NCBI GenBank assembly: GCA_934615645.1
Contig: CAKTTR010000005.1
Span: 1-47,475 of the forward strand
From: an uncultured Oscillospiraceae bacterium
Lineage (GTDB): Bacteria; Bacillota; Clostridia; Oscillospirales; Oscillospiraceae
DNA length: 47,475 nt
Direction of reading: 5' to 3'
In this document: positions 24,583-32,604 of the stretch, piece after piece
How the letters are laid out: every line of letters begins with the position of its first letter
How positions within the stretch are numbered: the stretch's first letter is position 1
Position numbers and translations under genes: made by a program
Notes under the pieces: generated by a model
What the model was told of the DNA's origin: nothing
Database searches by the model: none
The model's input: the letters and a program-made list of their open reading frames with translations, nothing else

Positions 24583-27186
24583 ATGGCTGACCGCAAGAAA
24601 AAACAAGACAGTGTCCGGGTGCCCCGCACGGAAGAGCGGCAGCACCGGAGCGCTTCTCAGACAGCGCTGCACGGCGCGGGCTCCCTTATCAAGCTGATCT
24701 TCGGCATCGTTGGGACGCTGCTGCTTGTCGTGCTGTGCACCGGCATTATTTTCAGCGTCCTGTTTGCCAACTATCTGCAGCACGATGTGCTGACCCAGTC
24801 CAACTACTCGCTGGACGGCATCAGTCTGAACCAGACGTCCTATGTCTATTATGAGGACAAGTCCGACGGCCAGTGGAAGCAGCTGCAGCGGCTCTACTCG
24901 ACGGAAAACCGCATCTGGGCCGACCACGACGAGATCCCGGAGACGCTGGTCAACGCCGCCATCGCCATTGAGGACAAGCGCTTTTACCAGCACCAGGGCG
25001 TCGACTGGAAGCGGACGATCTCCGCTTCTCTGAACCTCTTCGTCGGCAACGACGCCTTCGGCGGCTCGACCATCACGCAGCAGCTCATCAAGAACCTCTC
25101 CAGTGACGACGATATCACCGTCCGCCGGAAGCTGCTGGAAATTTTCCGGGCCCTGGAATTCGAAAAGAAATACACGAAAGACGAGATCATGACCTGGTAC
25201 CTCAACACGATCTACCTGGGTGAGGGCTGCTACGGTGTCAAGAGCGCGGCCAATGTCTACTTTGCCAAGGGGCTTGATGAGCTGACCGTGGCCGAGTGCG
25301 CCTGCCTCATTGGCATCACGAACAACCCCTACCGCTACGACCCGTACCTGCACCCGGAGAAAAACCGGGAGCGACAGCTGGTCATTCTGAAGGAAATGCT
25401 GGACCAGGAGCTCATCGACCAGGCCACGTATGACGAGGCCGTCGCCCAGAAGATGGTCTTCCAGAACGGCAGCGCCGAGGATCTCTACACCTGCCCCAGC
25501 TGCGGCACAGAGACGGGCGAATACTCCCTGAAATCGGAGACGGTCGAGTATACCGAAGCCGAGCGGGAGGCCCTGCTGGCCCAGGCCCAGCAGCAGGCCG
25601 AGGCAAACGGCGAGAGCACGGACTCCCTCATCGTCCCCACCAGCTATACCCTGTATTACTGCCCCAACTGCGGCGCCTCCATCGACCCGAACAATGGCAA
25701 GGAGGCGGAGCGGGATTACTCCTACTTTGTCGATACCGTATTCCGCGATGTCTCTGAAGACCTGGCGGAGCTGACGGGCTATGACCTTGAGACCTGTGAG
25801 ACCATGGTCAAGACCGGCGGTTACACGATCTACGCAACCATCGACCCGACGGTCCAGGCCGCGGTGGACGCTGTCTATGAGGACCTGGCCAATGTTCCCA
25901 CGACGACCAGCGCCCAGCAGCTGCAGTCGGCCATCGTCGTTGTCGACAACGAGTCCGGCGATATCGTCGGCATGGCAGGCGGCGTCGGCAAAAAGGAAGG
26001 CTCCCTGACCCTGAACCGGGCCACCCAGAGCATGCGCTCCCCCGGCTCCTCCATCAAACCGCTGACCGTTTACGCCCCCGCGCTGGACGCCGGGACGATC
26101 ACCCCGTACTCCGTCTATGAGGACTCCCCGTATAAGGATAACTGGCCGAAAAACCAGTCAAACACCTACTCCGGCGCGACAACGGTCTCCGTCGCAGTGG
26201 CAAAATCGCTCAACACCATCGCCGTCAAGGTCCTGGCGGACCTTGGCGTTGAAAAGAGCTTCGCCTTCGCGACAGAAAAGCTGGGGATGGACACCCTGGT
26301 GGAAAAAGAAAATATCGACGGCAAGCAGTATACTGACGTCGCCCTGGCGCCGCTGGCCCTGGGCGCACTGACCAAGGGCGTGACTGTCCGCGAGATGACG
26401 ACGGCCTACGCCACCTTCCCCAACAACGGCGTCTACCGTTACGCCCGGACGTATGTCAAGGTCCTGGACAGCCAGGGCAATGTCGTCCTGGATAACACGC
26501 AGAAAACCCACAACGCCATGAAAAAGACGACGGCGTGGAATATGACGATGCTCCTGCAGAACGCCGTCAACGCCGGTACCGGCACCCCGGCCCGGCTGAC
26601 GGGCATGAACGTCGCCGGTAAGACCGGCACGACGTCCGATGATCACGACCGCTACTTTGCCGGTTACACGCCGTACTACACCGCGTGCGTCTGGTGCGGC
26701 TTCGACTCCCAGGATGAGATTGTCCTGACAGGCAACCGGACAAACCCGGCCATCGTCATGTGGCGGCGGGTCATGGCCAAGCTCCACGAGGGGCTGGAGA
26801 ACAAGCCGTTCTTCGATTCCAGCAATATGAAGACCGTCACCATCTGCACCAAGAGCGGATTGCTTGCCTCCGCAGCCTGCGCGCTGGACATCTCCGGCAA
26901 CGGCGCTGTCAGACAGCAGATGTTCGCCGACGATGTGCCGACGGAATACTGCACCGGCCACCACACGGTGCAATGGTGCACTGGCGGGCATGGAATCGCC
27001 AATGAGTATTGCGCCCAAATGCCCGGCAACGCAGTCATCACCGGCTCTGTTTACCAGGGCAGCAGCTATGGCACCTGTACGGTGCATAACGCTCAGACCG
27101 TCGCCGAGGCGACGAAGCCGGAGGAAAACGACGATGGCGACGACGAGGAATCGGATCCCCCGGACACGTCGGAACACACGCGTTAA
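24583..27186 (+). CDS. Bifunctional penicillin-binding protein 1A with zinc-ribbon insert
   Basis: The 867-residue class A PBP polymerises and cross-links peptidoglycan outside the membrane. A cytosolic tail and one membrane helix (about residues 32-60) precede the GT51 domain, with catalytic Glu130 in IEDKRFYQHQG, then GGSTITQQLIKN and YLNTIYLGEGCYG. The transpeptidase has SSIK (Ser489), SLN and KTG (VAGKTGTTSD). Between the two domains lies an unusual insert with CPSC at 304-307 and CPNC at 360-363, separated by a Gln/Glu-rich helix, which looks like a split zinc ribbon. The C-terminus after the transpeptidase has several Cys residues and an acidic tail. The ATG at 24583 follows GGAGG by 7 nt; the frame is open further upstream but lacks a better site. 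Confidence 0.95.
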   Translation: MADRKKKQDSVRVPRTEERQHRSASQTALHGAGSLIKLIFGIVGTLLLVVLCTGIIFSVLFANYLQHDVLTQSNYSLDGISLNQTSYVYYEDKSDGQWKQLQRLYSTENRIWADHDEIPETLVNAAIAIEDKRFYQHQGVDWKRTISASLNLFVGNDAFGGSTITQQLIKNLSSDDDITVRRKLLEIFRALEFEKKYTKDEIMTWYLNTIYLGEGCYGVKSAANVYFAKGLDELTVAECACLIGITNNPYRYDPYLHPEKNRERQLVILKEMLDQELIDQATYDEAVAQKMVFQNGSAEDLYTCPSCGTETGEYSLKSETVEYTEAEREALLAQAQQQAEANGESTDSLIVPTSYTLYYCPNCGASIDPNNGKEAERDYSYFVDTVFRDVSEDLAELTGYDLETCETMVKTGGYTIYATIDPTVQAAVDAVYEDLANVPTTTSAQQLQSAIVVVDNESGDIVGMAGGVGKKEGSLTLNRATQSMRSPGSSIKPLTVYAPALDAGTITPYSVYEDSPYKDNWPKNQSNTYSGATTVSVAVAKSLNTIAVKVLADLGVEKSFAFATEKLGMDTLVEKENIDGKQYTDVALAPLALGALTKGVTVREMTTAYATFPNNGVYRYARTYVKVLDSQGNVVLDNTQKTHNAMKKTTAWNMTMLLQNAVNAGTGTPARLTGMNVAGKTGTTSDDHDRYFAGYTPYYTACVWCGFDSQDEIVLTGNRTNPAIVMWRRVMAKLHEGLENKPFFDSSNMKTVTICTKSGLLASAACALDISGNGAVRQQMFADDVPTEYCTGHHTVQWCTGGHGIANEYCAQMPGNAVITGSVYQGSSYGTCTVHNAQTVAEATKPEENDDGDDEESDPPDTSEHTR

Positions 27187-27210
27187 AACAGAAACAGAGG
27201 ATTTATAACT

Positions 27211-28077
27211 ATGTGGATCGCAGATAAATGGAGGGACTATGAGGTGCTCGACACCAGCGACGGCGAAAAGCTGGAGCGCTGGGGCCGCTACACCCTGGTC
27301 CGGCCGGACCCCCAGGTGATCTGGCGCAGCCCCCGGCGCGATGAACGCTGGCGGCACTATGACGCCCGCTATGCCCGCTCGTCCACCGGCGGCGGCAAAT
27401 GGTCGGCACATCATCTGCCGGAGCGCTGGCAGATCCAGTACGGGCCGCTGACCTTCAACGTCAAGCCGATGAATTTTAAGCACACCGGTGTCTTCCCGGA
27501 GCAGGCGGCCAACTGGGATTATATTATGGAGAAGATCCGCACGGCGGGGCGGCCCATCCGGGTCCTGAACCTCTTTGCCTATACCGGCGGCGCGACGCTG
27601 GCCGCGGCGGCAGCCGGGGCGGAGGTCTGCCATGTGGACGCAGCCAAGGGGATGGTCGCCTGGGCCCGGGAGAACGCCAAGTCCTCCGGGCTGGAGGGCG
27701 CGCCCATCCGCTGGATCATTGATGACTGCGGCAAATTTGTCGAGCGGGAGATCCGCCGGGGGCGGCGCTACGACGCCATCATCATGGACCCGCCGTCCTA
27801 TGGCCGGGGCCCCTCCGGAGAGATCTGGAAGCTGGAGAAGGACCTGTTCGATTTCGTCCAGCTGACGGCGGGGGTGCTTTCGGATACGCCGCTGTTCGTC
27901 ATCATCAACTCTTATACGACGGGGCTTGCGCCCAGTGTCCTGGGCTGCATTATGGACAGTGTCTATACCCCCCGCTTCGGCGGCGGCAGCTGCTGCGACG
28001 AGCTGGGCCTGCCGGTGACATCGGGCCTGACCCTCCCCTGCGGCGCGACAGGCCGCTGGGAACCCAAAAAGGATTAA
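27211..28077 (+). CDS. Class I SAM-dependent methyltransferase, RlmI-like without PUA domain
   Basis: The 288-residue protein has SAM-binding motif I as VLNLFAYTGGATLAAAAAGA, the acidic loop CHVDAAKGMVAWARENA, and motif IV as IIMDPPSYGRGPSGE. This is the arrangement of COG1092 rRNA cytosine methyltransferases such as RlmI. The N-terminal PUA domain of RlmI is replaced by a shorter region (residues 1-90), so the RNA target may differ. GAGG lies about 10 nt before the ATG. It sits 24 nt after the PBP1A gene and 12 nt before ecfA1, so it is read as part of one operon. Confidence 0.85.
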   Translation: MWIADKWRDYEVLDTSDGEKLERWGRYTLVRPDPQVIWRSPRRDERWRHYDARYARSSTGGGKWSAHHLPERWQIQYGPLTFNVKPMNFKHTGVFPEQAANWDYIMEKIRTAGRPIRVLNLFAYTGGATLAAAAAGAEVCHVDAAKGMVAWARENAKSSGLEGAPIRWIIDDCGKFVEREIRRGRRYDAIIMDPPSYGRGPSGEIWKLEKDLFDFVQLTAGVLSDTPLFVIINSYTTGLAPSVLGCIMDSVYTPRFGGGSCCDELGLPVTSGLTLPCGATGRWEPKKD

Positions 28078-28089
28078 CGGAAAACACTT

Positions 28090-28935
28090 ATGGAAACACT
28101 GCAAGTCACAGACCTTCACTATACGTACCCCGCCACGGAGGGCGAGGCCGTCACGGATATTTTCCAGGGGCTGGACCTGACGATCCCCCACGGCAGCTTT
28201 GTCGCCATTCTCGGGCACAACGGCTGCGGGAAATCCACCCTGGCCAAGCATTTTAACGCCATCCTGCTGCCCAGCGGCGGCAGTGTCCAGGTTTACGGGA
28301 TGGACACGCGGGACGAAGCGCTGCTGCTGGAGATCCGCCGCAGCGTCGGGATGGTCTTTCAGAACCCGGATAACCAGATCGTGGCCAATGTCGTGGAGGA
28401 GGACATCGCCTTCGCGCCGGAGAACCTCGGCGTCGCCCCGGCGGAGATTCGCCAGCGGGTGGACGACGCGCTGCGGCAGGTCGGCATGTATGAATACCGC
28501 ACCCACGCGCCGCATCTGCTCTCCGGCGGGCAAAAGCAGCGCATCGCCATCGCCGGGGTCATTGCCATGCGGCCCAAGTGCATCGTCCTCGACGAGCCGA
28601 CGGCCATGCTCGACCCCCAGGGCCGGCGCGATGTGCTGCAGACCATCCGGCGGCTGAACCGGGAGGCGGGCATCACGATCATTCTCATCACCCACCATAT
28701 GGACGAGGCGGCCCAGGCAGACCGGGTCATCGCCATGGAGACGGGGCGCATCCTGTGCGACGGGACGCCCAAGGAGGTCTTCACCCAGGTGGAAAAACTA
28801 CAGCAGGCGGGGCTGACCGTCCCGCAGACGACGCAGCTGCTCTACCGGCTGCGGTCCCTGGGCTATGACCTGCCCTTGGACGCACTCTCGGTCACGGAAT
28901 GCGCGCAGGCACTTCACACTTGGCTGGAGGCCTGA
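28090..28935 (+). CDS. ecfA1: Energy-coupling factor ATPase EcfA1
   Basis: The 281-residue ABC ATPase has Walker A GHNGCGKSTLA, Q-loop VFQNPDNQIVANVVEED, signature LLSGGQKQRIAIAGVIA and Walker B CIVLDEPTAMLDP. With EcfA2 and EcfT it forms the shared energising module of group II ECF vitamin transporters, which accepts different S components such as the one at 16030. The gene order ecfA1-ecfA2-ecfT-truA is the classical Firmicute order; the usual upstream ribosomal genes are replaced here by PBP1A and a methyltransferase. Confidence 0.95.
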   Translation: METLQVTDLHYTYPATEGEAVTDIFQGLDLTIPHGSFVAILGHNGCGKSTLAKHFNAILLPSGGSVQVYGMDTRDEALLLEIRRSVGMVFQNPDNQIVANVVEEDIAFAPENLGVAPAEIRQRVDDALRQVGMYEYRTHAPHLLSGGQKQRIAIAGVIAMRPKCIVLDEPTAMLDPQGRRDVLQTIRRLNREAGITIILITHHMDEAAQADRVIAMETGRILCDGTPKEVFTQVEKLQQAGLTVPQTTQLLYRLRSLGYDLPLDALSVTECAQALHTWLEA

Positions 28936-28959
28936 CAAACAGATTCGGAGGAAACCACA

Positions 28960-29823
28960 TTGGCGCCTATGCTTGCCGTCAACGATTTGACGCATATCTA
29001 CAGTATCGGCACGCCCTTTGAGCATGCCGCCATCCAACATGTCAGCTTCACCGTCGAGCCGGGGGAGTTTCTCGGCCTCATCGGCCACACCGGCTCCGGG
29101 AAATCTACGCTGATCCAGCACCTGAACGGCCTGCTGAAGCCGACTTCGGGGGAGATTCTCTTCCACGGGAAAAACATCTGGGAGAGTACGGCGACGATCC
29201 GTCAGACCCGGTTCCAGATCGGGCTGGTGTTCCAGTACCCGGAGTACCAGCTTTTTGAGGAGACGGTCTATAAGGACATCGCCTTCGGGCCCAAGAATAT
29301 GGGCCTGGACCAGGACGAAATTCACCGGCGCGTGCTGCGGGCCAGCGGCTTTGTCGGCCTGCCGGAGGCGCTTTTGGAAAAATCCCCCTTTGAGCTCTCC
29401 GGCGGGCAAAAGCGCCGGGTCGCCATCGCGGGCGTCATCGCCATGGAGCCGGAGGTCCTCATCCTCGACGAGCCGACGGCGGGGCTGGACCCGGTAGGGC
29501 AAAAGCAAATTTTGGAGAACATCCGCGCCTATCAGCAGGCGCAGAACGCAGCCATTCTGATGGTCACCCACAGCATGGAGGACGTGGCGGTCATCGCGGA
29601 CCGGCTGCTCGTCATGAACGACGGGGCGATCGCCATGCAGGGCACGCCGCCGGAGGTCTTCGCCCACGCGGAGGAGCTGGCGGCCATGGGGCTGGACGTG
29701 CCCCAGGTGAACCGGGTCATTCTGGCGCTGCGCCATATGGGGCTGGACCTCGACGCCGGGATCTTCACCGTCGACCAGGCGGTGCAGGCGCTGACCGCGC
29801 GCAAAGGAGGCCCCCATGCTTAA
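28960..29823 (+). CDS. ecfA2: Energy-coupling factor ATPase EcfA2
   Basis: The 287-residue ATPase has Walker A GHTGSGKSTLI, Q-loop VFQYPEYQLFEETVYKD, signature ELSGGQKRRVAIAGVIA and Walker B VLILDEPTAGLDP. It pairs with EcfA1 as a heterodimer. The start is TTG at 28960, 8 nt after GGAGG at 28947-28951. An ATG three codons later lies too far from the site and is less likely. Its end overlaps ecfT by 8 nt. Confidence 0.94.
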   Translation: MAPMLAVNDLTHIYSIGTPFEHAAIQHVSFTVEPGEFLGLIGHTGSGKSTLIQHLNGLLKPTSGEILFHGKNIWESTATIRQTRFQIGLVFQYPEYQLFEETVYKDIAFGPKNMGLDQDEIHRRVLRASGFVGLPEALLEKSPFELSGGQKRRVAIAGVIAMEPEVLILDEPTAGLDPVGQKQILENIRAYQQAQNAAILMVTHSMEDVAVIADRLLVMNDGAIAMQGTPPEVFAHAEELAAMGLDVPQVNRVILALRHMGLDLDAGIFTVDQAVQALTARKGGPHA

Positions 29824-30619
29824 AGATATCACCCTGGGGCAGTACTTCCCCGGCGAAACCCTCATCCACCGGCTCGACCCGCGGACAAAGCTGCTGGCTG
29901 TCATCGTCTTTATTGTGGCGCTGTTTCTGGCCAAGTCGTTTTTCTCCTACGGGCTGGTGCTGGTCTTTCTCATCGCCTGCATCCGCATTTCGCGGGTCCA
30001 TCTGAAGGTGATTTTGCGGGGGCTGAAGCCGCTGCTCATCATCATCGTCCTGACAGGACTTTTGAATTTGTTCTACACCCAGGGCACCGTCCTGGTGCAT
30101 TTCTGGATCTTCACCATCACAAAAGAGGGCCTCATCATGGCGGGCTTTATGATCCTGCGGATCATTATGCTCATTACGGGGACCTTTCTTCTGACCTACA
30201 CCACCTCCCCCATCGCGCTGACGGACGGGCTGGAGCTGCTGCTGAGCCCCCTGAAAAAGATCAAGGTGCCGATCCACGAGCTGTCCATGATGATGTGCAT
30301 CGCCCTGCGCTTTATCCCGACACTCATTGAGGAGACGGATAAGATCATGTCCGCCCAAAAGGCCCGGGGGGCGGATTTTGAAAGCGGGCATCTCATCCAG
30401 CGGGCAAAAGCCCTGGTGCCGATCCTTGTGCCGCTGTTTATCAGCGCGTTCCGCCGGGCCGATGAGCTGGCGGTGGCCATGGAGTGCCGCTGCTATCATG
30501 GCGGCGAGGGGCGGACCCGGATGAAGCAGCTGCGCTACGGCATGCGGGACCTCTGGGCCGGGCTTGTGACGGCCGCGCTGCTGGCCGGCGTCATCGTCCT
30601 GCGCAGCTTTGGATACTAG
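29816..30619 (+). CDS. ecfT: Energy-coupling factor transmembrane component EcfT
   Basis: The 267-residue membrane protein has about five to six helices and HRLDPRTKLLAV near the N-terminus. The two cytosolic coupling motifs that dock onto the ATPases are SAQKARGADFE and AMECRCYHGG. The ATG at 29816 is inside the end of ecfA2, indicating translational coupling, and AAAGGAGG precedes it. It serves as the common scaffold for several S components. Confidence 0.95.
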   Translation: MLKDITLGQYFPGETLIHRLDPRTKLLAVIVFIVALFLAKSFFSYGLVLVFLIACIRISRVHLKVILRGLKPLLIIIVLTGLLNLFYTQGTVLVHFWIFTITKEGLIMAGFMILRIIMLITGTFLLTYTTSPIALTDGLELLLSPLKKIKVPIHELSMMMCIALRFIPTLIEETDKIMSAQKARGADFESGHLIQRAKALVPILVPLFISAFRRADELAVAMECRCYHGGEGRTRMKQLRYGMRDLWAGLVTAALLAGVIVLRSFGY

Positions 30620-30631
30620 GAGGCGAGGAAT

Positions 30632-31399
30632 ATGCGGAATATCGCCCTCTTGCTGTGCTATGAGGGGACAGCCTACCACGGCTGGCAGGTGCAGAAAAAC
30701 GCTGTGACCGTCGCCGGAACGCTGGAGGCCGCGGCTGCCAAGGTCCTGGGCCACCGGGTGCATATCACCGGCTGCGGCCGGACAGACGCCGGGGTCCACG
30801 CCAAGCGCTATATCGCGAATTTTCATACCGACTCCCGCATCCCGGCAGAGCGCATCTCCTATGCCCTCAACACCCACCTGCCTCAGGACATCGCCGTCCG
30901 GGACGCGTGGGAAATTCACGACGGATTTAATGCCATCGGCTCCTGCTGCCGGAAGGAATACACGTATCTGCTGTATAACACCCGCATCCGGGACCCGTTT
31001 TATGTCAACCGCGCCTGGTTTTATCCCAAGCACCTCGACGAGGGCGTGCTGCAGGCGGCGGCAGACCAATTCCTCGGGACCCACGACTTCGCGGCGGTGC
31101 GCTCCGTCGGGACGCCGGTCAAAACCACCGTGCGGACGGTGCACCACTTCACCGTCCAGCGCCGGGGCGATCTGATCGAGTGCCGGGTGTGCGCCAACGG
31201 CTTCCTCTACAACATGTGCCGGGCCATGGTCGGGACGATTGTCTACGCCGCCGAGGGGAAATTTGCCCCGGCAGATATCCCGGCGATCCTGGAAAAGGGC
31301 GACCGGACGGCCGCCGGGCCGACGGTCCCGCCGGGCGGGCTCTATCTCTCCCAGCTGTGGTACGACGACGGAAAGGTGGCGTTTCATATTGGAGACTAA
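30632..31399 (+). CDS. truA: tRNA pseudouridine(38-40) synthase
   Basis: The 255-residue enzyme converts uridines 38-40 in the tRNA anticodon arm to pseudouridine. The catalytic Asp lies in GCGRTDAGVHA (about residue 52), and the N-terminal YEGTAYHGWQVQ and the C-terminal FLYNMCRAMVGT motif are both present. AGGAGG lies 8 nt before the ATG. It follows ecfT by 12 nt, a widely conserved linkage. Length is normal. Confidence 0.96.
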   Translation: MRNIALLLCYEGTAYHGWQVQKNAVTVAGTLEAAAAKVLGHRVHITGCGRTDAGVHAKRYIANFHTDSRIPAERISYALNTHLPQDIAVRDAWEIHDGFNAIGSCCRKEYTYLLYNTRIRDPFYVNRAWFYPKHLDEGVLQAAADQFLGTHDFAAVRSVGTPVKTTVRTVHHFTVQRRGDLIECRVCANGFLYNMCRAMVGTIVYAAEGKFAPADIPAILEKGDRTAAGPTVPPGGLYLSQLWYDDGKVAFHIGD

Positions 31400-32567
31400 T
31401 CAGGCCCCGCAGCCGGGGGCAGGCAAGCCCCGGTTTGATCTGCGGCAGATGCTGGACGCGCTGCGGCGCAACCGGCGGCTGGCGATCGTCATCGCCGTCT
31501 TTGTGCTGGCGGTGCTGGTGGTCGGCTTCCTGGCGCTGGCGGGCGGCAATCCGCTGGTGCAGCTGCGGCGGCTCTTCCACCATGGGCAATACGGCACCAT
31601 CACCTTTGACGCCCACACAAACAATGGCTACGCCGCCTTTGACGGCGGCCTGGCCGTCGGCACCATCAGCGGGCTCTTTACCTACGACCTCTACAACGAA
31701 GAGACCAACGCCGTCCAGAGCGGCATGAGCACGCCGCTGCTCAAGAGTGGCGAGGACACCGTCCTGGCCTGCGATATCGGCGGCAGCACCATCTGCGCCG
31801 TCAAAAAAGGCAAGGGCACCGTCTTCCAGGACCGGCTCGACGGAACGATCTTAGACGCGGACCTGGCAGACGACGGCGCCCTGTGCTACGCCCTGGCGAC
31901 AAAATCCGATAAGACGCTCCTCACCGTCCTGGATGCGGAGCAAAATGAAATTTACCGCTGGTACTCGGAGACCGCGTATTTTAACCAGTGCGCCGTCTCC
32001 AGCAGCGGCACAAACCTGGCCGGGATCCGGCTGGGCCAGCAGGACAACGACTTTTTGAGCACCGCCGTGCTCTTCCGCACAGACCGGGAGGAGCCGGTAG
32101 CAGAGCTGCCCCTGGGCAACGCTCTATACCTCGACCTGGCCTTCCTCGCCAGCCGCACCCTGTGCGCCATTGGCGAGAACGACGCCGTCTTTTTCAGCAT
32201 CGACGGCAAGCAGACCGGCATATATGATTATGAAGGGGCCTATCTGACCCATTACAGTCTGGACGGCAGCGGCTTTGTCGCCGTGGCGACAAGCCACAAC
32301 CGCACCGGCGGCACGCCGGTCCTGACGACGCTGGATACCGCAGGCAAGCCCCTGGCCAGCCTGGAGCTGGCGGGGGAAATTCTGGACCTGAGCGCCGCGG
32401 GTAATTACCTCGCCGTCCTGACGACGAAGGGCCTGACCATCTACAACGCCCGCCTGAAGGTCTGCGGCCAGACGGCGGACACCAGCACCGCCAGCCGGGT
32501 CGTCGCCCGCAGCGACGGGACCGCTCTGCTGGTCTCCGGCGACCGGGCCGAGCTCTTTGCCGGTTGA
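31389..32567 (+). CDS. DUF5711-like membrane-anchored beta-propeller-type protein
   Basis: About 392 residues. A short basic N-terminus (LRRNRRL) and one membrane helix (AIVIAVFVLAVLVVGFLALA) are followed by about 330 residues with repeated short beta segments (for example FDGGLAVGTISGLFTYDL and GEDTVLACDIGGSTICAV), suggesting a propeller outside the cell. This matches a clostridial family of unknown function. The start is uncertain. I chose TTG at 31389, which overlaps the truA end by 11 nt and has AAAGGTGG upstream. An ATG at 31449 has no site. The longer open frame inside truA is a shadow. Confidence 0.72.
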   Translation: METNQAPQPGAGKPRFDLRQMLDALRRNRRLAIVIAVFVLAVLVVGFLALAGGNPLVQLRRLFHHGQYGTITFDAHTNNGYAAFDGGLAVGTISGLFTYDLYNEETNAVQSGMSTPLLKSGEDTVLACDIGGSTICAVKKGKGTVFQDRLDGTILDADLADDGALCYALATKSDKTLLTVLDAEQNEIYRWYSETAYFNQCAVSSSGTNLAGIRLGQQDNDFLSTAVLFRTDREEPVAELPLGNALYLDLAFLASRTLCAIGENDAVFFSIDGKQTGIYDYEGAYLTHYSLDGSGFVAVATSHNRTGGTPVLTTLDTAGKPLASLELAGEILDLSAAGNYLAVLTTKGLTIYNARLKVCGQTADTSTASRVVARSDGTALLVSGDRAELFAG

Positions 32568-32604
32568 CGCCGGGATCTCTCAAGACAACGAAAGGAGGCG
32601 CGCT

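Noticed and set aside
26158..28698. Minus-strand open frame of about 850 codons opposite PBP1A, the methyltransferase and ecfA1
   Set aside because: Three well-supported genes lie on the other strand and the frame has no domain.
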